Assembly (NCBI GenBank): GCA_039944535.1
Contig: JBDUYP010000004.1
Coordinates: forward strand, 248,001 to 312,000
DNA: 64,000 nucleotides
Source: JAMZMI01 sp039944535
GTDB lineage: Bacteria > Bacteroidota > Bacteroidia > Cytophagales > Cyclobacteriaceae
Direction: 5' to 3'
The notes under the pieces are model-generated. The model did no database searches, was not told the origin of the DNA, and saw only the letters and a program-made list of their open reading frames with translations. Of this stretch, positions 17,534-25,902 are shown one piece after another. Positions within the stretch are counted from its first letter, which is position 1; the number at the start of each line of letters is the position of its first letter. Position numbers and translations under genes: made by a program.

Positions 17534-18429
17534 TCGTGTCTCCCTCCTTTTAAAACATGAAAAATATGGAACAACCCTGGCAAGATGGAGTCCATGGCTT
17601 CTGAAGCTCCTGCGGTTGATCCGGGGACAGCCAAAACCACATTGCCGTTTTTGATGCCGGCGACTGATCTGGACAACATGGCAAATGGCATTCGATCCTG
17701 ACCGTATCGGCGCATGGTTTCCTCCACTCCTTCGAGCCTTGTCTCTATGAGAGGGATCAGGGTGTCCGGGGTTTTGTCCCTTGGACCAGCACCTGTTCCA
17801 CCTGAGAATATCAATAAGGAATGTTGGTTATCATTAACCAGTGCTGTGATCTGATCCGGCTCATCCGGAATGATTTGATAATCGATGTTAGTGATATCAA
17901 AAGCTTCAAGTTTCGATTTAATGGCCATGCCTGCCCGGTCTTGTTTTTCCCCTTTAGAAATAGAATCCGAACATACTACGATACTTGCAGACAGACCTCT
18001 TGTATTGGGTTTGTTGGATGACTTACCCCCCTTCTTATTCAGCAACTTAATGGCACTTATCTCAATGCCTTTATCCACTGGTTTCAGCATATCATACATG
18101 GTAAGGGCCACCACGCTGGCTCCATGCATGGCCTCCACCTCCACGCCTGTTTTGTAGATGGTTTTCACGGTCATCAAAATCTTGATATCCAGGCCTTCTA
18201 TCTCATATTCTATTCCTGTAAACTCGATTGGAAGTGGGTGGCAATCGGGTAAAAGGTCCGGTGTTTTCTTGACTCCCAGTAATCCAGCTGCTTTGGCCAT
18301 TTCAAAGACATTGCCTTTTGGCACCTGATTCTCTTTGATCAGTCTAATGGTTTTATCACTGCTAACCTTCACAATGGCTTGTGCGGTAGCAACTCTCAGC
18401 GTGCTCGATTTGTGTGTAATATCAATCAT
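17530..18429 (-). CDS. moaCB: MoaC-MoaB fusion protein
   Basis: 299 residues in two domains. Residues 1-150 are MoaC, which makes cyclic pyranopterin monophosphate from the MoaA product: MIDITHKSSTLRVATA, then LLPDCHPLPIEFTG with the key His, and VEVEAMHGASVVALTMYDML. Residues 155-299 are MoaB/MogA-like, which binds and adenylylates molybdopterin: ASIVVCSDSISKGEKQDRAG, LLIFSGGTGAGPRDKTPDTL and FAMLSRSVAGI...LAVPGSTAGA. Such fusions are known in Bacteroidota. MoaC acts before and MoaB after sulfur insertion, so the fusion joins non-consecutive steps. The start overlaps the moaE stop by 4 bases. Confidence 0.95.
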   Translation of the reverse strand: MIDITHKSSTLRVATAQAIVKVSSDKTIRLIKENQVPKGNVFEMAKAAGLLGVKKTPDLLPDCHPLPIEFTGIEYEIEGLDIKILMTVKTIYKTGVEVEAMHGASVVALTMYDMLKPVDKGIEISAIKLLNKKGGKSSNKPNTRGLSASIVVCSDSISKGEKQDRAGMAIKSKLEAFDITNIDYQIIPDEPDQITALVNDNQHSLLIFSGGTGAGPRDKTPDTLIPLIETRLEGVEETMRRYGQDRMPFAMLSRSVAGIKNGNVVLAVPGSTAGASEAMDSILPGLFHIFHVLKGGRHD

Positions 18430-18869
18430 TTATTCTCTTTCCACTGGTGGGTTTTGTCTTCAAAAATTTCCTTACCGAAAACAGGAACTTTCGCCTTAAT
18501 TTCCTCGACCATATATCTGCAAGCGTCGAAAGCTTCTTTTCTATGCGCCGAGGATGTAAATACGAATAGACATATTTCTCCGGCTTTTACCGTACCCAAG
18601 CTGTGATAGATATGTGAGCAGGTAAGGTCAAACTTCCCAAATGCACTTTCCCGTATTTCATGAAAGGCCTCATTGGCCATTTCTTCGTAAGCAGTATACT
18701 CTATAGCCGCAACTGATTTTCCTTCAATGATATCCGCCCGTACTTGCCCAAGAAAAATATCGTGCGCCCCAATGTTCGTTTTAACCTGATGATTGGCTAT
18801 TGAGTTTGCAATCTTCTCAGGACTGATAGGCCCGTCAATAAACACTTTCTTTCGTTTCTTTTCACTCAT
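18426..18869 (-). CDS. moaE: Molybdopterin synthase large subunit MoaE
   Basis: 147 residues. With MoaD it converts cyclic pyranopterin monophosphate into molybdopterin. Recognisable parts are GAHDIFLGQVRAD, AIEYTAYEEMANEAFHEI, CSHIYHSLGTVKAGEI and FVFTSSAHRKEAFDACRYMV. The catalytic lysine region is KAKVPVFGKEIFED. It overlaps its neighbours by 4 bases on each side, which indicates translational coupling within the operon. Confidence 0.95.
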   Translation of the reverse strand: MSEKKRKKVFIDGPISPEKIANSIANHQVKTNIGAHDIFLGQVRADIIEGKSVAAIEYTAYEEMANEAFHEIRESAFGKFDLTCSHIYHSLGTVKAGEICLFVFTSSAHRKEAFDACRYMVEEIKAKVPVFGKEIFEDKTHQWKENK

Positions 18870-19891
18870 ATTTCCAGGCTTAAAATTCCTCCTTCGAGGT
18901 TTGTAAGGTTGTTAAAACCAAACTTGCTTTCCAAAATTTTGATCGCTTGCTTACTCCGCATTCCTGACTGGCAAACAACCTTCACATCGCGGTTCCGGGG
19001 TATTTCTGTGTATCTTTTTTCCAGTTCTTTTAATGGAATCTGAAGCATGCTGGACGCGTTCAAAACGGGTAGTTCGTATAGGTTTCTGACATCCAGATAA
19101 AATGCATCATGATCAAGCTCACATTTATTTTCAATAGTTCTAAGACCTCTTTTCTTGATAGCAATCACAGCTCCTTCATCGCGATCAAATTCGATAATTT
19201 GATCATGAGCGGATAGCGTATTTATCAATTTGAGTTTTCCTGCAAGCACATCACCAATACCCAAAATAATCTTGAGAACCTCCACAGCCTGCATGGTACC
19301 CAGTACACCTGGCAGCACACCCAGTACTCCTACCTCTTCACAATTGTCCAGTCCGGAAGATTCCTGGGGAAATGCACATCTGTAAGTTGGGCCATTTTGA
19401 TAGTTAAAAACTGACAACTGTCCTTCAAACTTAAAGATCGAAGCTGAGATCATGGGTTTGTTTTCCAAAACACAGGCATCATTGATCAGATACTTAGACT
19501 GGAAATTGTCAGTGCCATCCACCACCATATCTACCTGAGACACCAGCGTTTGAGCATTTTCTAAACTAAACAAAGTTTGATGTGTGGTGATCTTCACGAA
19601 TGGATTAAGCTCGTTCAGCTTCTTCAGCGCCACTTCAACCTTTGGTTGGCCAACATCGGCACTACTGAAAAGGATCTGACGATGAAGATTTGATTCATCT
19701 ACCAAATCTGGGTCAATGAGCGTTAAACTGCCCACTCCTGCGGCGACCAGATATTGCGCTACCGGACAGCCTAGTCCTCCCATCCCCACTATCAGCACTT
19801 TAGCTGATTTCAGTTTTTGTTGTCCATCACCGCCCACCTGATCCAGGACAAGATGTCGCTTATATCTAGATATTTCTTCCTTCCTTAGCAT
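18866..19891 (-). CDS. moeB: MoaD-activating adenylyltransferase MoeB with rhodanese domain
   Basis: 341 residues. The N-terminal 235 residues are an E1-like ThiF/MoeB domain that adenylylates the MoaD C-terminus: RYKRHLVLDQVGGDGQQKL, VLIVGMGGLGCPVAQYL, IDPDLVDESNLHRQILF and VVDGTDNFQSKYLIND. The C-terminal 90 residues form a rhodanese domain with active-site Cys in VVCQSGMRS, which would supply the sulfur. The first zinc pair, usually CYRC, reads TYRC, and the second CxxC pair is not visible, so the structural zinc site appears to be lost. This architecture resembles eukaryotic MOCS3. The gene overlaps moaD by one base. Confidence 0.93.
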   Translation of the reverse strand: MLRKEEISRYKRHLVLDQVGGDGQQKLKSAKVLIVGMGGLGCPVAQYLVAAGVGSLTLIDPDLVDESNLHRQILFSSADVGQPKVEVALKKLNELNPFVKITTHQTLFSLENAQTLVSQVDMVVDGTDNFQSKYLINDACVLENKPMISASIFKFEGQLSVFNYQNGPTYRCAFPQESSGLDNCEEVGVLGVLPGVLGTMQAVEVLKIILGIGDVLAGKLKLINTLSAHDQIIEFDRDEGAVIAIKKRGLRTIENKCELDHDAFYLDVRNLYELPVLNASSMLQIPLKELEKRYTEIPRNRDVKVVCQSGMRSKQAIKILESKFGFNNLTNLEGGILSLEI

Positions 19892-20136
19892 TAGCCTCCA
19901 GCAAAAGGTGGTAACAAAGCCACTTCGTCCCCGTCTGCCAGCTCACAGTCTTCGATTAACTTTTTATTTACGGAAAGTCGATATGTGGTGACCTCAAGGT
20001 CAGGGTATTGCTTTTCTATGGTTTCTCGCAGTAGAGAAAGTTTGGCGAGATCGGCCATCGTCATTTCTTCTTCGGGTTTTCCTACTTTTTCCGCCACAAC
20101 CCCAAAATATTTAACTATTACCTTCACCCCGCTCAT
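19891..20136 (-). CDS. moaD: Molybdopterin synthase sulfur-carrier subunit MoaD
   Basis: 81 residues with the ubiquitin-like fold. The protein ends in LLPPFAGG; the terminal Gly-Gly is adenylylated by MoeB and then carries the sulfur as a thiocarboxylate. The start overlaps the TSUP gene stop by 4 bases and the stop overlaps moeB by one base. Length and ending are typical. Confidence 0.95.
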   Translation of the reverse strand: MSGVKVIVKYFGVVAEKVGKPEEEMTMADLAKLSLLRETIEKQYPDLEVTTYRLSVNKKLIEDCELADGDEVALLPPFAGG

Positions 20137-20855
20137 ATAAACATCAATTTAATACTCGCCATCAACAAGACCAATGACAAACACCATTTAAGTATGGTGA
20201 GGTTCCATCTGAAACTGCCAAGGTAGGCCCCAATGGCACCACCAGCTACTGCCACAAAAATATACTGCCACATATCGCCAATGATAAGAGAGTGGGTACT
20301 ATAAATGCCCATCAGGCCGGCGAGCGAGTTGATCCAAATAAATGCCGCAGATATGGCTGCCGTTTGTTTCATATTAGCCCAGCCTAAAAGCAAAATCACG
20401 GGACTCAATATGATACCACCCCCTATGCCTATCAGTCCGGAGAAAAAACCTATCAATGCGCCTATAAGTAGAGCCCAGCCCCAGCGAACCTTAGAATGTG
20501 TTTGAACCCGTCCAAATATTCCCAACAGTCTCAAAACTGCAAAAATCAGGAGTACTCCCAGGATTCTTTTGTACCAAACAGGATCTATGCTAAGCATGCC
20601 TCCCAGAAAAGCCATGGGAACTGATGCTGCGATGAAAGGCAGTAATGTTTGCCACTTGAAATGGCCACTGCGATAAAACTGAATGAAGGATATACCTGCT
20701 ACGAAAAGATTCAGGATCAGTGCGGATGGCTTCATGGTTTCAGGTGCAAAACCATATATACCCATGAGCGCCAGGTAGCCGCTGGCTCCACCATGCCCCA
20801 CGGATGCGTAGAGAGCTGCTATGACGAAAAGAATGATTAGAAAGTCAGCAGACAC
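20133..20855 (-). CDS. TSUP/TauE-SafE family membrane transporter
   Basis: 240 residues with about eight membrane segments and the two-repeat pattern of the family: ASVGHGGASGYLALMGIYG in the first half and GFFSGLIGIGGGIILSPVIL in the second. TSUP proteins export sulfite, sulfoacetate or related sulfur anions across the inner membrane. Its place as first gene of the moaD-moeA run is unusual. A link to sulfur flow in molybdopterin synthesis, to sulfite oxidase, or to molybdate-like anion transport is possible but is inference. Confidence 0.88.
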   Translation of the reverse strand: MSADFLIILFVIAALYASVGHGGASGYLALMGIYGFAPETMKPSALILNLFVAGISFIQFYRSGHFKWQTLLPFIAASVPMAFLGGMLSIDPVWYKRILGVLLIFAVLRLLGIFGRVQTHSKVRWGWALLIGALIGFFSGLIGIGGGIILSPVILLLGWANMKQTAAISAAFIWINSLAGLMGIYSTHSLIIGDMWQYIFVAVAGGAIGAYLGSFRWNLTILKWCLSLVLLMASIKLMFI

Positions 20856-20919
20856 GAATGTTCTAAATAAAATAACAGATCACTTTTGGCGATGAAGGTC
20901 TCTTTTGACTGTGATAAAT

Positions 20920-20927
20920 CAAAAGTA
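20920..20927 (-). promoter_or_regulatory. -7 promoter element of the molybdenum cofactor operon
   Basis: On the minus strand TACTTTTG matches TAnnTTTG exactly and lies 65 bases upstream of the TSUP ATG, in the 108-base gap after mobA. The -33 region is weak (TTCAG). mobA, transcribed from upstream, may also read into the operon. Confidence 0.45.
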
Positions 20928-20963
20928 AGTCAGATTATCCATAGAACCTGAAGGGAACTTCAC

Positions 20964-21539
20964 CTAAACTTCACCCGGGTTTAAATCACATCGGGCATTG
21001 GCGTTTTTGAGAACCGATTCATCTTTTATAGTAAGAAATTTGACTGTACAATTCCTCAGCAGCTTTTGCATGCCGAATTTGTTTTCCTCAATACATCTTT
21101 GAATCCTGCCCTCACAGCGGGAAGAATAAATCGCCAGAGTGGTTTCATAGAAATCACTTTCCTTTCGCTTAAAACAAAGCACATCGTGACTATCGTCCCA
21201 TTCATTTACCAGCAAGGAGATCGTTTCAATATTTACTTTGATCAGGTCACAAGCCACAACCAGCCAGGCGGACTTATTGTCGAGAGACATTGCAGAGTGC
21301 AACCCTCCCATTGGGCCTACGTCCGGAATTAGATCTACGACTTTTCGATAATCAGCAGGAATGTCATCATACTGAGAACTGCTGCAGGAAATGTAAGTTT
21401 CCAAGCCGAGTCCTTCCAGTACCGAATATAGATACTGGTACTGCGGTTTACCGTGAATATTCAAAAGGTATTTGTCTGTTCCTATACGGGAACTTTTGCC
21501 GCCTGTAAGAACGAGTGCTTTGATAGAGGCCTGACCCAT
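20964..21539 (-). CDS. mobA: Molybdenum cofactor guanylyltransferase MobA
   Basis: 191 residues. It transfers GMP from GTP to Mo-molybdopterin to make the dinucleotide cofactor used by DMSO-reductase-type enzymes. The signature nucleotide loop is LVLTGGKSSRIGTDKYLL; the metal-site region is VDLIPDVGPMGGLHSAM with LVVACDLIKV. Similarity to MobA is clear, and the position next to the moa/moe genes supports it. Presence of MobA suggests that at least one bis-MGD enzyme is encoded elsewhere in the genome. Confidence 0.9.
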   Translation of the reverse strand: MGQASIKALVLTGGKSSRIGTDKYLLNIHGKPQYQYLYSVLEGLGLETYISCSSSQYDDIPADYRKVVDLIPDVGPMGGLHSAMSLDNKSAWLVVACDLIKVNIETISLLVNEWDDSHDVLCFKRKESDFYETTLAIYSSRCEGRIQRCIEENKFGMQKLLRNCTVKFLTIKDESVLKNANARCDLNPGEV

Positions 21540-21608
21540 GAAATAAAGATAGCTTAGAACTTAGAAGATTGTAACAGGCTCGTACATTTCCTTTGACTTT
21601 GTATACAC

Positions 21609-21636
21609 AGAAACCGTCCAAATAAGGACGGTTTCT
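21609..21636 (-). terminator. Terminator of polysaccharide locus A
   Basis: AGAAACCGTCC and GGACGGTTTCT form a perfect 11-bp stem with a 6-nt loop, 34 bases after the stop of the 1032-codon gene. The T run is short and mostly in the stem. It separates locus A from mobA, which is transcribed in the same direction. Confidence 0.65.
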
Positions 21637-21669
21637 AAACGTAACGAACAACTACAAACTAAAATCCAA

Positions 21670-24600
21670 TTAATTTTTCACTACCCTAAATACCTGTTCT
21701 TTAACCCTGATGAAATAAACCCCGGGAGTTAGGTCTCCTAAGTAGAGACTTTCTGCTTCTGAATTTACTTTCTTAATCATACGACCTGAAATGTCTGTAA
21801 TGAGAATTTCAGTGGAATTATTGATCGCTTTGATTTGTAAAAAATCATAAAATGGGTTTGGGTACACCGATACAGGCGTAAGTTTAGTGCCTGTTATAAT
21901 TTCTGCTGACCACTGACTCATGAGGTCTGGAACCGACTCAGGGTCGATACTCTGATCAAAAATCCTTACTTCGTCCAAAGTTCCTTTTAGATCATACTGA
22001 GGGTCCCCAGCCAATCTTTTTCCTACGGATATTCCTACATCGGAAATATTGATTTGGCCAGAATGATCAACGAATGCATCAAGCTCGCCATCTAGAAACA
22101 ATTGCATGCTGGAGCCATCAAATACCGTTAAAACGTGGTACCAGTGCCCCACCTCCATATCTTCACTACTATCTAAATCCTTGATTCCACTGGTGGTATT
22201 CACTGTCCACCTCAGTTTTTTATCTTCAGTGGTTGATAGTTTCCAACGCTTTTCCCAACTTCCATGAGATATCAAAAAACGCTCTTCAGTAAAATTGGTA
22301 AAGCTCACCCACAGAGAAATAGCTATTTGGTTTCTAAAATTGAGCTCATTGGTATTAGAAACCAGTAGCTCATGCGAAGCACTTGAAAACCTGAGTGCTT
22401 CCAACGCCTCTCCAGTTGGTCCATCCACAAAAGTCCCTCCGCTCAATTGCGTGCTGAAGTTGTTTCCGCTTAAATCAGCCGACGTGTTGTTCATAGATAG
22501 CTGTAACAATGGAGCTGCTGCAGGCTGTTCATTCACTACTAACACCTTATGACTGGCCGTACTTTCTTCCGTTCCGTTTGAGGCTTTAATATTTACTAAC
22601 ACTACGCCCGGATCTTCTGATTTGACCTGTACCGTCGGGCCATCAGTCTCTGTTATGGATCCATTTTCTACGGACCATTCATAAGTCAAGTCCAGTCCTT
22701 TTGGATCTGTGACAGATACTAACACGTCAAATGTAGTATTAGGCCGGTACCACCTGCTCTCTGTATGAATTGATTCAATAACGGGCGGTTCGGGGATTAA
22801 TTCCACTATTTCCAACACGATGCTATCACTAACCGATTGTCCTCCCGAAGTTGCTACTACTCTGATGGTAGCGTCTCCAAGTGTAGTTGGGGTGTATTCA
22901 AATACACCAGAGTTTGAAGTAACATCCAAAGCACCATCAACAAACCATTGAAATGTAGCTTCACCTGTTCCGTCAATTGTACAGTAAATATTAGAAGCTC
23001 TATTGAGCTCAATTTGTTCTGATGGAGATGCAAGACTTTTGATCCTTAACTGCGGGCTAAAACCATACCCATAATGATGATCAACCACAATATTGCCAGC
23101 ATAGAGCTTGCCATTTTCATTGTGCATCTCAGCTTCTGCTGGTATAAGACTGATAAGCAAGACTCCATTGGCAGGTATGGTGATAGTTTGTACTCCCAAA
23201 ACATTGGTTTTGATCTCCTCCTCGGTGATGGCATCATATAGATTTTTGGCTGATTCCCCTACCTGAATGGTGAAGGAGTGTTCCTCATTAAGGGGGTTGA
23301 AATAGAGATAAGTAGGAAAGTCATTAGAAGCATAAAAGTCTGTCACATTCACATCAATTTGAAGAATACCTTCAACGTCCGTTGGGTCAACAATAGCACC
23401 CAAATATCCAACATGTGATGACCCATAAAGTCCCAGGTTCGTGTCGGCCCATCCAGCCGATTTAGAGTCACCACGGGCATAGAGACTGGTGCCATCCCAT
23501 TGCTCCTTTATGGCTTCATAAGCGATCACAGCATAAGGATCATTGGCCTGACACCACGCATAATCAGATTGTTGGTTTTCGGGAAGAAAAGAAGAATAAA
23601 AAAGCCTGCTGGCGTTGGTCATGTTCAAGATCCATTTGCCTATGGCCTTTGCAAATCGCTTGTCATATTTGACCAAGGGAGCCAGAGCAGCGGCATGCTG
23701 AAAGCCGTTCATAATAAAGACATAATCATTGCCCTGATCATTGGCTTCACCAATTAACCCCGAGACATCTTCCCCTCCCCAGGTTCCCACCACACTTCCC
23801 CATCCTCTGAGATCTCCTCTGTCGAAACACCAGTTGAGGATCTTTTCGATATCATAATCAGCACCGTGCACAGCATTAAGTTTGGCAGCTGCAAGCACTC
23901 CATAAGGCAGCTGCAATTCATATGACGGGTTAGTTGTTTGAGCATCGAGAAAGTCAAGAGACCATTGTGCCCCTATTAAATATTTTTCATCCAAAGTGTG
24001 CTGATAAGCCTGATACAATATCCAGGCTATGGCACCAGCTGCTTCCGGTTCTTTCACACCTGTCTCCAAAGGCGTCATCTCCTTCAGGTTCCATGCGCGA
24101 TAGTTCATATAAGGCTCTGTCCATGGCGCATCACTGGCGCCCATGGCTTTTACGGCCGCAAGCCAGCGGTCGGCTACTATTACAAATTGGTTGTCAAAAT
24201 CTGTAATTGAGGGATACAGATCATGGAGTTGATAGAAGAAAATATTGGGCATGGTTTCGTACCACCAGTCGTGACCTGACCTATCTGATGGGCCGTTGAG
24301 GTAAACCAATTCTTCATTTTTGAGATTGTAAAAATCCTTGACTTTACTCACCCAGTCCACTCCAAATTGAGAAGTCTTATCTATGCCCACGAGTGAGGCT
24401 CCCACAATAGCCGGAATGATGTTGATTGCCTCGCGCTGCTGCCCATGTGAGCTAGAGCCAACATAGCTATCCATGAAAATGGGGGCTATTTCCGGGTAGT
24501 TGACGCCTTCAGCTCCGACTGATACTATTGGTAAATGTTCACCGGTTTTAGTTATATCAAAAACAAGGCTATCGTATCTTTTGGCCACCTGCTTCCAGTC

Positions 24601-24726
24601 TCGTAAATAATATGCAGATGGCATATCAGGCATGAGGCTGACTCTAGATAGGTCTATCTGCTGAGCTAAAAGTGATGAGCTAGCAAACAAAAGGGCTGCC
24701 AGTAATAATAACGGCTTTGGGTGCAT
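21670..24726 (-). CDS. T9SS-secreted putative glycosidase with LamG domain (unassigned family)
   Basis: About 1018 residues from the ATG at 24726 (MHPKPLLLLAALLFASS), which gives a clean signal peptide; the frame opens 42 bases earlier. Residues 1-530 form a helix-rich catalytic-like domain homologous throughout to the 576-residue protein at 30499-32229: DWWYETMPNIFFYQLHDLYP, LNAVHGADYDIEKILNW, FAKAIGKWILNMTNASRLFY and FPTYLYFNPLNEE. Ig-like domains (about 570-720) and a LamG/concanavalin-like domain (about 740-930) follow. The C-terminus (VYPNPFYDFLQI...DLTPGVYFIRV) is a type IX sorting domain. The core looks like an alpha/alpha-barrel enzyme, but I know no named family for it. It is the last gene of the SusC/SusD operon, behind an intercistronic hairpin. 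Confidence 0.75.
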   Translation of the reverse strand: MHPKPLLLLAALLFASSSLLAQQIDLSRVSLMPDMPSAYYLRDWKQVAKRYDSLVFDITKTGEHLPIVSVGAEGVNYPEIAPIFMDSYVGSSSHGQQREAINIIPAIVGASLVGIDKTSQFGVDWVSKVKDFYNLKNEELVYLNGPSDRSGHDWWYETMPNIFFYQLHDLYPSITDFDNQFVIVADRWLAAVKAMGASDAPWTEPYMNYRAWNLKEMTPLETGVKEPEAAGAIAWILYQAYQHTLDEKYLIGAQWSLDFLDAQTTNPSYELQLPYGVLAAAKLNAVHGADYDIEKILNWCFDRGDLRGWGSVVGTWGGEDVSGLIGEANDQGNDYVFIMNGFQHAAALAPLVKYDKRFAKAIGKWILNMTNASRLFYSSFLPENQQSDYAWCQANDPYAVIAYEAIKEQWDGTSLYARGDSKSAGWADTNLGLYGSSHVGYLGAIVDPTDVEGILQIDVNVTDFYASNDFPTYLYFNPLNEEHSFTIQVGESAKNLYDAITEEEIKTNVLGVQTITIPANGVLLISLIPAEAEMHNENGKLYAGNIVVDHHYGYGFSPQLRIKSLASPSEQIELNRASNIYCTIDGTGEATFQWFVDGALDVTSNSGVFEYTPTTLGDATIRVVATSGGQSVSDSIVLEIVELIPEPPVIESIHTESRWYRPNTTFDVLVSVTDPKGLDLTYEWSVENGSITETDGPTVQVKSEDPGVVLVNIKASNGTEESTASHKVLVVNEQPAAAPLLQLSMNNTSADLSGNNFSTQLSGGTFVDGPTGEALEALRFSSASHELLVSNTNELNFRNQIAISLWVSFTNFTEERFLISHGSWEKRWKLSTTEDKKLRWTVNTTSGIKDLDSSEDMEVGHWYHVLTVFDGSSMQLFLDGELDAFVDHSGQINISDVGISVGKRLAGDPQYDLKGTLDEVRIFDQSIDPESVPDLMSQWSAEIITGTKLTPVSVYPNPFYDFLQIKAINNSTEILITDISGRMIKKVNSEAESLYLGDLTPGVYFIRVKEQVFRVVKN

Positions 24727-24742
24727 AATAAGGATATAAGTA

Positions 24743-24763
24743 AGGGCAGCCAAAAGCTGCCCT
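24743..24763 (-). promoter_or_regulatory. Intercistronic hairpin in locus A
   Basis: AGGGCAGC (24743-24750) and GCTGCCCT (24756-24763) form a perfect 8-bp stem with a 5-nt loop in the gap between the LamG lipoprotein stop and the preferred start of the secreted enzyme. Without a T run it is more likely an RNA-processing or stability element, or a leaky terminator, than a full stop. Confidence 0.5.
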
Positions 24764-24790
24764 CCCACTAGACTAAATTTGAAATGAAAA

Positions 24791-25864
24791 TTATTCTACT
24801 ACTTTTTCTACATCATAAATAGATGAAATTTGAGTGGCTGTAAGTACTTTGTTATAAATACGTATCTCATCCAAAGATCCTTTGAAATACCCACCCCAGT
24901 CAACATAGTACGGACTGCTATCGTCTGACGAGTAAATTGAAGTAGGCAAATCCTGACCTATGGTTAGATTAACCGGTGCATCGGAAATAGAGATGGCAGT
25001 ACCAGGCGTGTTGTCCCATCGTTTGATTTCTTGTCCGTTTACATAGAAAGTCATTTCACCTCCTCCAAAAGAAACGGCTATATGCAACCACTCTCCTTGC
25101 GGAAGTTCCGGGGACTCGTTATCTCTATCGTAGTAAGCAGGATCAGCCGCACCATCTACGTCTGCTTTCACAGTCATGAAGGCTTTATTCGCACTTTGCA
25201 ACTGAAACTTGAAACCATTCCATCTGTTCAAAGAAACCATATAGTTGTTAGCCCAAATAGGATCAACTACATCAGCGTTTACCCAAAGTGAAATTGTCAT
25301 TGTTTCAGGATTCAAAGCTGTAGCATACGGAATTTCCACGTTGGCACCATCTGCAAAGTGGAGTGCTTTTCCTGCATTCCCGTATCTGTCAGTAGTCCAC
25401 TCCGGCGAGCCTGCGCCCCAGTTGCTATGACCAGCAGTCAAGGTTCCGTTTCTGCTGTTTCCAGAAAAATCAGAAGCTGAAGAGCCCTCTCCTTCATCAA
25501 ATGTCCAGTGCCCCACCAAAGCATCCGGTTCGATTGCAATTACTTCCTTCGCTTTGAAGTCAAGAATTGCCTGATCCAAAGAAGTCGTAGCATTATCCAC
25601 CTGTTCCTGAGTAACTTCTTCAGAATCGTTTACTTGCTGCGCAAGACTGATTGCGGCTTCTAGTACGGCCTTAGAACCAATCTGAAATTGTCCTTCGGCA
25701 GTACCTTCTACACTGGCATCCAACACATCATTGGCTTCCGTAATTTTCACCGAAAGCTGAGTCTTATCAACTTTCGTTTCAGGATCATCGTCAGAGCATG
25801 AAGCTAGCATTGATACTGCTACAAGCGAGAAAATCCATAAAAAGTGTTTAGCATTTGTTTTCAT
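24791..25864 (-). CDS. Surface glycan-binding lipoprotein with FIVAR and LamG domains (SusE position)
   Basis: About 357 residues from the ATG at 25864; the ATG two codons earlier is equally possible. The lipoprotein signal ends in SMLASC. Residues about 35-110 form a helical FIVAR-like repeat (EEVTQEQVDNATTSLDQAIL), often a spacer or glycan-binding module. Residues about 120-350 form a LamG/concanavalin A-like jelly roll: LVGHWTFDEGEGSSASDFSG, ISLWVNADV, GEWLHIAVSFGGGEMTFYVN and GSLDEIRIYNKVLTATQI. It lies directly after SusD, where SusE/F-type binding proteins usually sit, so a role in holding the glycan at the cell surface is likely. No catalytic motif is seen. Confidence 0.82.
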   Translation of the reverse strand: MKTNAKHFLWIFSLVAVSMLASCSDDDPETKVDKTQLSVKITEANDVLDASVEGTAEGQFQIGSKAVLEAAISLAQQVNDSEEVTQEQVDNATTSLDQAILDFKAKEVIAIEPDALVGHWTFDEGEGSSASDFSGNSRNGTLTAGHSNWGAGSPEWTTDRYGNAGKALHFADGANVEIPYATALNPETMTISLWVNADVVDPIWANNYMVSLNRWNGFKFQLQSANKAFMTVKADVDGAADPAYYDRDNESPELPQGEWLHIAVSFGGGEMTFYVNGQEIKRWDNTPGTAISISDAPVNLTIGQDLPTSIYSSDDSSPYYVDWGGYFKGSLDEIRIYNKVLTATQISSIYDVEKVVE

Positions 25865-25902
25865 ATCCATTTGTTTTAGATTAATTGTGTTTACTGTTTT
25901 TA

